From positions 1 through 5,731 of the forward strand of contig JBBRLA010000570.1 of NCBI GenBank assembly GCA_038231615.1: a stretch of 5,731 bases of DNA, written 5' to 3'. Below, in pieces: positions 1 through 4,175 of this stretch (positions are counted from its first letter, which is position 1; every line of letters begins with the position of its first letter). The notes beneath the pieces are model-generated. The model did no database searches. It saw only the letters and a program-made list of their open reading frames with translations, and was not told where the DNA came from. The translations under genes were made by a program, and so were the position numbers. The DNA is from JBBRLA01 sp038231615 (lineage in GTDB: Bacteria; Myxococcota_A; Polyangia; Palsa-1104; JAEUJZ01).

Positions 1-1298
1 AAGTCGGTGATATCATCTAATAGACTATAGCTCACTCCGAGCTGCATCCAGGACAGCACGCGGTAGTTCAGCTCCGCCGAGAGGTTCAGCAGGACGTCCT
101 TGCGGGTGGTGGCATTGCCGCCGTACCCAGTGTACCCGAGGAAGGTAGGATCGACGAGCGTCCCGTAGCTGCGGAAATAGGTGTCGAAGCGCACCCGCGC
201 CGAAAGCCCGCGCCACAGGTTGTGGTCGTAGTCCAGGTACAGGCGGTCGTCAGTGAAGAAGCTGGCGAAGATGGAGTCGTAAAAATCGCGGGCATAGCCC
301 AGCGCCAGGCGCATGCGGCCGATAAGGCGTACCCGGACCTCGGCCCCGGCGAGGAAGTTGTTGTAGGACGTGTCGGCCTTGGTCAGCAGGCTAGACCCAT
401 CCACCCCGATCTCGAAGCTGTTGCCGTATCCGGCGTAGGCCGTCAGGCCCAGGGCTGGCACGACCAGGGTACTGGCGCCCAGGGTGACGCGCAGGGGCAC
501 CGACGAGGGCAGGACCAGGTTGGGGCGGGCAGGCACGCCGGTGACCAGGGAGGCCGTGCTGGGGTTGTAATAGTTGATGTAGCTCGACCGGATCTCCAGC
601 TTCACGCTGGTCTGGGGCAGCACCTTGAGTTGGGCGTAGGCGGCGGCCTCGTTGCCGATGGAGCGCTCCCCCTGGAGCTGGTTGTCGATGAAGTAGTCGA
701 GACGGAAGGAATCGCCCAGGCCGATCTCCAGCGGCCCGTTGGCGGGGCGAAGGATGGCCAGGGCGCCGATGCGCTCGTAGACCCGGGGGGTGAAGGTCTG
801 CGACGAGGCGACCTCCAGGTTGCGGGCGTCGCTGGTGTAGACGAAGTTGTTGTACAGGCGCAGGGAGAAGGGGTCGCGGGGGTGGATCGCCAGGTCGATG
901 TCGCTGACGCCGTTGAGCTGATAGGCGTAGTTGATCTGGGGGTCGCTGGACAGGTACTGCCGGTACTCGAAAGCGCCGCCGAAGCGGAACTCCAGCGCCG
1001 GGTGGGCGCCAAAGTCCTGACGCTGCGGGGGCAGGGTGGCCAGGTCGAAGTGCAGGCGCAGGCGCAAAAGGCCCGCCCCCCTGGGGACGCTGGACAGGAG
1101 GACGTTGCTATCGTACCCCAGCTCGGTAGAGAGGCCCGGGTGGAAGACCAGGCCGTCATGACCGAACTTGATGCCGGGCCCCTCGTTATAGACCACGCCG
1201 CTATACGGCTCGTAAGGTCCGTACGCGACGTATTGGGCCTGTGCCGCCTGAGGCAAACACAGAAAAAGTCCAACCACGGAAGCAGTCAGCAAACGCAC
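1..1298 (-). CDS. Outer-membrane beta-barrel protein, polysaccharide-export type (3' end cut off by window edge)
   Basis: Open for 432 codons from a GTG start to the left edge, so the C-terminus is missing. Residues 1-21 form a signal peptide (hydrophobic core VVGLFLCL, likely cleavage after AQA). The mature part starts with a Tyr/Pro/Gly-rich stretch, then 'HPGLSTELGYDSNVLL' (about 53-68). The GYDSN motif before the first strand is typical of BBP2-like (PF10082-type) outer-membrane barrels. The rest alternates polar and hydrophobic residues in many 8-12 residue strands with aromatic ends and short turns (for example FRFGGAFEYRQYL, LAGAEVRVRLIGRMRLALGYARDFYD), as expected of a barrel. In Myxococcus xanthus, similar barrels (Wzp proteins) are proposed as outer-membrane exits for Wzx/Wzy-made polysaccharides; assigning that role here is inference from the fold and the Wzy-like neighbour. 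GTG is chosen because AAAGGA lies 8 bases upstream and the signal peptide follows at once. It is second in an operon, 21 bp after the 1880-1320 gene. The exact substrate cannot be told. Confidence 0.82.
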   Translation of the reverse strand, partial: MRLLTASVVGLFLCLPQAAQAQYVAYGPYEPYSGVVYNEGPGIKFGHDGLVFHPGLSTELGYDSNVLLSSVPRGAGLLRLRLHFDLATLPPQRQDFGAHPALEFRFGGAFEYRQYLSSDPQINYAYQLNGVSDIDLAIHPRDPFSLRLYNNFVYTSDARNLEVASSQTFTPRVYERIGALAILRPANGPLEIGLGDSFRLDYFIDNQLQGERSIGNEAAAYAQLKVLPQTSVKLEIRSSYINYYNPSTASLVTGVPARPNLVLPSSVPLRVTLGASTLVVPALGLTAYAGYGNSFEIGVDGSSLLTKADTSYNNFLAGAEVRVRLIGRMRLALGYARDFYDSIFASFFTDDRLYLDYDHNLWRGLSARVRFDTYFRSYGTLVDPTFLGYTGYGGNATTRKDVLLNLSAELNYRVLSWMQLGVSYSLLDDITD

Positions 1299-1306
1299 GA
1301 TAGCAG

Positions 1307-1312
1307 TCCTTT
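1307..1312 (-). promoter_or_regulatory. Ribosome binding site fixing the GTG start of the beta-barrel gene
   Basis: AAAGGA on the minus strand, 8 bases before GTG (1298-1296). No ATG in this frame lies near the signal peptide, so this site and the signal peptide together select GTG. It sits within the 21-bp gap after the preceding stop codon, which supports translation from a shared transcript. Confidence 0.65.
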
Positions 1313-1319
1313 GACGCAG

Positions 1320-1880
1320 CTAGAAGGGGCTGGCCGGGAGGGGCCGCCCGGACAACTCCAGCCGAGGGGGGCGCACGGCCCATGATTCGACCGGGCCCGC
1401 GTTGGGATCGTCGTCAGGTACATTGGATTCGACGGTGACCGTGGTGGCGGTGTTGCTGGCCACCCGCGAAAGAGTGCCTCTGCCGACGCACTGGTCGGCC
1501 TCGTTGCGCATGCGACGGACCAGTTCCAGGGCCTGCTGGGCGCGGGTCACCTCGGCGGCGGCGGCGGTCTCGTCCCCACGGGCGCGGTCGCCTTCCCATG
1601 CGACCTGGGCGATCTGGGTGGAGTCCACCGCCTGCATCATGCCGCGCAGCCGCTCGTAGGCACAGGTCTCACGGATGCGGTCGCCGCCGCGGTCAGCGGA
1701 GGCGCGCAGGTCAGCCGCCTGGGCCACGGCATTGCGCATCTCCGACAGGATGACGCCGAAGTCCGAATCGGGCTTGTCGGACGCGCCGCGCGCCAGGGAC
1801 CCCAGCGTCAGCGCACCGCCGGCCAGAAAGGCCGCCAGCATCCAGGCTCGTGCTCTGGACGTTCTTATCGACCCTTTCAT
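1320..1880 (-). CDS. Small exported helical protein of unknown function, first gene of the barrel operon
   Basis: 186 residues; I do not recognise the family. An N-terminal basic stretch (MKGSIRTSRARAW) and hydrophobic core (MLAAFLAGGALTLGSLA) form a signal peptide, with likely cleavage near ARG|ASD (about residue 33). There is no lipobox cysteine, so it is probably soluble in the periplasm. The mature part (about 40-130) is rich in Ala, Glu, Arg and Gln and looks like two or three long helices, possibly coiled coil, with an Ala run at 106-109 encoded by a GGC repeat. It has only two cysteines, C73 and C131, placed near the ends of the helical region, so one intramolecular disulfide is plausible. 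Residues about 135-186 are Thr/Val-rich, then Asp/Pro-rich and probably extended. The ATG start has a GGAGGAG site 5 bases upstream. The shared transcript suggests a periplasmic partner of the downstream barrel, which is inference only. The gene is certain and its role is not. Confidence 0.85.
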   Translation of the reverse strand: MKGSIRTSRARAWMLAAFLAGGALTLGSLARGASDKPDSDFGVILSEMRNAVAQAADLRASADRGGDRIRETCAYERLRGMMQAVDSTQIAQVAWEGDRARGDETAAAAEVTRAQQALELVRRMRNEADQCVGRGTLSRVASNTATTVTVESNVPDDDPNAGPVESWAVRPPRLELSGRPLPASPF

Positions 1881-1885
1881 CGTAT

Positions 1886-1892
1886 CTCCTCC
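1886..1892 (-). promoter_or_regulatory. Strong Shine-Dalgarno of the 186-residue exported protein
   Basis: GGAGGAG on the minus strand, 5 bases before the ATG at 1880. Its first base is also the last base of the palindrome at 1892-1908, so a regulator bound there, or an RNA structure formed from it, would sit next to the ribosome site. Confidence 0.75.
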
Positions 1893-1908
1893 ACTTCACC
1901 GTGAAGTG
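1892..1908. promoter_or_regulatory. 17-bp palindromic operator over the -10 and transcription start
   Basis: CACTTCACCGTGAAGTG: two perfect 8-base arms around one central C. It covers four bases of the predicted -10 (1905-1910), the expected start point (about 1897-1899) and the first base of the Shine-Dalgarno. A perfect dyad in this position is typical of a repressor site for a dimeric helix-turn-helix protein. The start point falls inside the dyad, so the transcript would carry little more than one arm, which argues against an RNA hairpin. I cannot assign the regulator family, and no regulator gene lies in the window. Confidence 0.6.
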
Positions 1909-1933
1909 TAATGGCCCTGGCCCCTCGTGTCAA
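1905..1933 (-). promoter_or_regulatory. Sigma-70-type promoter for the exported-protein/beta-barrel operon
   Basis: On the minus strand, -35 TTGACA (1933-1928, 6 of 6 consensus) is followed by 17 bases and -10 TACACT (1910-1905, 4 of 6). The start would fall about 7 bases on, near 1898, leaving a leader of about 18 nt that contains the GGAGGAG site. It is the only clear housekeeping-type promoter I found. It lies in the gap after the lipoprotein gene, so the operon can be transcribed independently of that gene. Confidence 0.68.
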
Positions 1934-1980
1934 TTTCATCACACCTACTTTTCCTTACCAGTTTTCGCTATTGATTGAAC
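1934..1980 (-). promoter_or_regulatory. AT-rich tract upstream of the promoter (possible UP element)
   Basis: About 64% A+T (17 G/C in 47 bases), in sharp contrast with the surrounding GC-rich DNA, and directly upstream of the -35. On the minus strand it reads with A runs such as GCGAAAACTGG and AAGGAAAAG. This position and composition suit a binding site for the RNA polymerase alpha subunit or an upstream activator. No exact UP consensus is claimed. Confidence 0.35.
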
Positions 1981-2059
1981 GGCACGGCGCTCCACTCCTC
2001 GCTATCGGCAGAGCCGGGTGGAAGCCATTTCATCGCCTAAACATGGGTCTTTTTGCGCG

Positions 2060-2094
2060 CCATGCAGCATCCACCGTGGATTATTTCTGCATGG
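2060..2094. repeat. Nested inverted repeat just after the lipoprotein stop codon
   Basis: Outer arms CCATGCAG (2060-2067) and CTGCATGG (2087-2094) are perfect 8-base complements. Between them lies a second palindrome, ATCCACCGTGGAT (2069-2081, 6-base arms around one C). In the minus-strand transcript it starts 7 bases after the TGA and could fold as an 8-bp stem, a small asymmetric internal loop and a 5-bp stem. It may end or protect the 3' end of the lipoprotein mRNA. No U tract follows it, so it is not a standard intrinsic terminator. The inner palindrome could instead be a protein site (see findings). Confidence 0.55.
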
Positions 2095-2101
2095 TGGCGG
2101 T

Positions 2102-4033
2102 TCATTGGCCTCGGCAGGGGCCGCCGCAGGAGTTCTGGATCACGCCGGTGCGCAGGAAGGCGTCGGTCTGGTCGCTGGCGGCGGGGAGCTTTCGTACCTT
2201 GTCATGGGGGTCCTCGCCGGCTTCCATGGGGACATTGGTGGTCGGCGCCGGGGGCAGGCCGAAGTCCCACTCGACGATGCCGTTGCCCATGAAGGGCCCC
2301 TGGGCGTCGGGGATGCCGAAGAGTTCGCGGTTCACCGGCGCAAGGTTTTGGGCCTTTACGGCCCGCGCCAGGAAGTGCGCGCCCAGGGGCGTGACCTGGT
2401 GATCGCCGATGGCGACGTGCAACAACACATTGTGTGACGGTGTGCCCGGAAGGGGGTTTTCGGTGATGTAGGGGACGAAGCCATCCGGCTCGCTGCGGTC
2501 CCAGAGCATCTGCACCGCGCCGAGTGCGATCTGGATGTCGAGGAAGCTCTGGAGCACCCCCTGGAGCAGGCCGAAGTAGGGCTTGAAATCGGCGCTGCGG
2601 GAAAGCAGCAGATCGTAGGGCCCGCCGGGCTCGCCAAGGAGGCCGCGGGTCACGTCGGTGGAGACGGCCATGTAGGTGGCGCCCATGATGCCGCCCTGGC
2701 TGTCGCCGCGGTAGTAGCAGAGGGTGGGGTCGATGGCGCTCTGGCCGTTGAACTGGACCTGGGGATCCTTGAAGAAGCTGCCCTTCATCATGCGCATGGC
2801 CAGAAGCTGATAGACCATGCCCTGCGCCTGGCGCTCGGCGACGTGCGTGAACCCGCCCATATCGTTGGTCAGGGTGCTGACCACGGCGGTGACGTCGCCC
2901 TCGGCAAAGCCGAACAGGTCGATGGCGATCTCGACAAAGTCTTTGTCGTCGATGAGCTGGGCCAAAAAGCCGTCCTGGCCCTCATCCCTGGAGCCGAAGA
3001 GGCCGTGGCCATTTTGCAGGATGGCGCCGGGTTTGCCGCTGGCGGCGCGGTTGGAGATCTGGACCAGGAAGGGGATGTCGGCAAAGCCGTTCTGTTTGGG
3101 CTGGCCCTTGTCGTCGACGAGGAGTTTGCCGGTGGCGGTGGCCTGGTCCAGGTACACCGGGACGTGCATGGTGCCCTGTAGCCGGCGGCGCACGTGGGCG
3201 TTGGGGTGGTCCTTGACCTCGGTCAGGGTATACGCCGGGCCGGCGTCGCCGACGACGGCCAGGGAGGCGTCGCGCAGGGCGATGAGGAGGCGGGTGTTGT
3301 TCTCGCGGCTGGCAGTGGAGTAGTCCCAGGCCAGCTGGAGGTCCTTCTGATCGATGCCGGCCTTGGCCAGCTGGGCGAAGAGGTCCGCGTAAAGCGGGCG
3401 GCGGCGCTCAATGCTGGCGTCGGGGAAGGCGGTGCCGTCGCGCAGGGCGGCGAAGGCCGGGGAGGGGGCGATGGGGGCGCCGCCCTTGTCGACCACGTGG
3501 CGGATGGCCACGATGTAGCGGGTGTTGTCATCCAGGCGGACCACGGGGCGGATCATGAAGGCGCGCTGGGTGTCGTCGGTCGCGCTCATGTCCAGCTCGG
3601 CGATGTGGGGCACGAGCTGCCCGGTCCGGGTATTGAGGAGGACGGTGGGGGATTTTTGCGTGATCGAGAGGGGCAGGTGGTTCTCGTCGGGGAGGCCGGT
3701 GGTGGCGGCGCCGGGGAAGTGGGACAGGAGCGTCATGCCGGGAGAGAAACCGTCGGAGCCGGTCCAGGGGGCCGGGTCGGTGGCCTTCTGCGCCTGCTGC
3801 GGCAGGGTCTGCGCGCCGAACTGGACGTGGTGCCCGGTGGGCGTCTTGGGATCGTCGACGAGCCACACATTGGAGGGGAAGGGCAGGCCGCACTGATCGG
3901 GGACCAGGGGATCACACCCGGTGTCGGCCAGGACCTCCGGCGGGGAGCTACAGGCACCCAGGAGGCCGGCCAAAAGGGCGAGACAGGCCAGGCGGGCCAG
4001 CACGGCCAGGGTCGGGACGGTCGGTTCGCGCAT
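2102..4033 (-). CDS. Predicted outer-membrane lipoprotein with alpha/beta-hydrolase (esterase/lipase-like) domain
   Basis: 643 residues. The N-terminus is a lipoprotein signal ending in lipobox L25-G26-A27-C28, followed by Ser, which favours outer-membrane sorting. Residues about 40-330 form a large N-terminal region opening with 'CDPLVPDQCGLPFPSNVW' (C40 and C48 could pair) and holding the DFxxAWDYST-like segment 'DLQLAWDYSTAS'. The hydrolase core follows: 'NGHGLFG' (341-347) fits an oxyanion-hole strand, and 'YRGDSQGGIMG' (441-451) is a nucleophile elbow with Ser445 in GDSQG. 'HVAIGDHQVTP' offers Asp544 and 'EDPHDKVRKLP' offers His610, completing a plausible Ser-Asp-His triad in the right order. 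The C-terminus carries C636 and C640. The likely activity is hydrolysis of an ester or amide outside the cell or at the cell surface; the substrate is unknown. The ATG has GGTAGGT 7 bases upstream. The gene is divergent from the O-antigen-ligase-like gene and 221 bp ahead of the barrel operon, which has its own promoter. It may be unrelated to polysaccharide export. Confidence 0.85.
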   Translation of the reverse strand: MREPTVPTLAVLARLACLALLAGLLGACSSPPEVLADTGCDPLVPDQCGLPFPSNVWLVDDPKTPTGHHVQFGAQTLPQQAQKATDPAPWTGSDGFSPGMTLLSHFPGAATTGLPDENHLPLSITQKSPTVLLNTRTGQLVPHIAELDMSATDDTQRAFMIRPVVRLDDNTRYIVAIRHVVDKGGAPIAPSPAFAALRDGTAFPDASIERRRPLYADLFAQLAKAGIDQKDLQLAWDYSTASRENNTRLLIALRDASLAVVGDAGPAYTLTEVKDHPNAHVRRRLQGTMHVPVYLDQATATGKLLVDDKGQPKQNGFADIPFLVQISNRAASGKPGAILQNGHGLFGSRDEGQDGFLAQLIDDKDFVEIAIDLFGFAEGDVTAVVSTLTNDMGGFTHVAERQAQGMVYQLLAMRMMKGSFFKDPQVQFNGQSAIDPTLCYYRGDSQGGIMGATYMAVSTDVTRGLLGEPGGPYDLLLSRSADFKPYFGLLQGVLQSFLDIQIALGAVQMLWDRSEPDGFVPYITENPLPGTPSHNVLLHVAIGDHQVTPLGAHFLARAVKAQNLAPVNRELFGIPDAQGPFMGNGIVEWDFGLPPAPTTNVPMEAGEDPHDKVRKLPAASDQTDAFLRTGVIQNSCGGPCRGQ

Positions 4034-4175
4034 GGGGCGAACCTACCGCCAAGCTGGGTCGGTACACAACTGTGGCAGGGCGGCAGACGGGACCGTGGCC
4101 TGGCGAAAAACAGAATCGCGATACCTGTCCGTGCAATGGAGCGACTTGGCGGTGGGCCGTGCTACCTTCTCAAGA
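4034..4175. other. Divergent intergenic region between the lipoprotein and O-antigen-ligase-like genes
   Basis: 142 bp that must hold the start signals of both flanking genes. The lipoprotein side has a usable Shine-Dalgarno, GGTAGGT (4047-4041). The other side has no convincing Shine-Dalgarno before ATG 4176. I found no -35/-10 pair close to the sigma-70 consensus in either direction, unlike the promoter at 1905-1933. An 8-bp palindrome, ATCGCGAT (4115-4122), lies near the middle but is too short to call as a site. Confidence 0.5.

Noticed and set aside
602..1273. Minus-strand frame of 223 codons (MDFFCVCL...) overlapping the beta-barrel gene
   Set aside because: It is out of frame with the barrel, Ser/Thr/Pro/Arg-rich and lacks a ribosome site; the GTG-started frame gives a signal peptide and strands.
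222..1385. Long plus-strand open frame (387 codons) antisense to the beta-barrel gene
   Set aside because: It is Gly/Val/Gln/Asp-rich low-complexity sequence produced by the GC-biased codons of the opposite gene, with no signal peptide or domain. The minus-strand frame reads as a coherent exported barrel with its own ribosome site.
2045..2094. Intrinsic terminator for a plus-strand transcript using the T run at 2049-2054
   Set aside because: The T run comes before the stem and not after it, and no plus-strand gene ends here.
1911..2437. Plus-strand frames covering the intergenic promoter region and the end of the lipoprotein gene
   Set aside because: They run across the promoter, the nested dyad and the opposite-strand coding end, have no ribosome site and give low-complexity products.
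4115..4122. ATCGCGAT palindrome in the divergent gap
   Set aside because: Eight bases with no extension of the dyad; expected by chance at this GC content.
4147..4162. Sigma-54-like TTGGC...GC elements before the O-antigen-ligase-like gene
   Set aside because: The GG and GC doublets are one base too far apart for the -24/-12 spacing, and the -12 element reads GCTA without the preceding TT.
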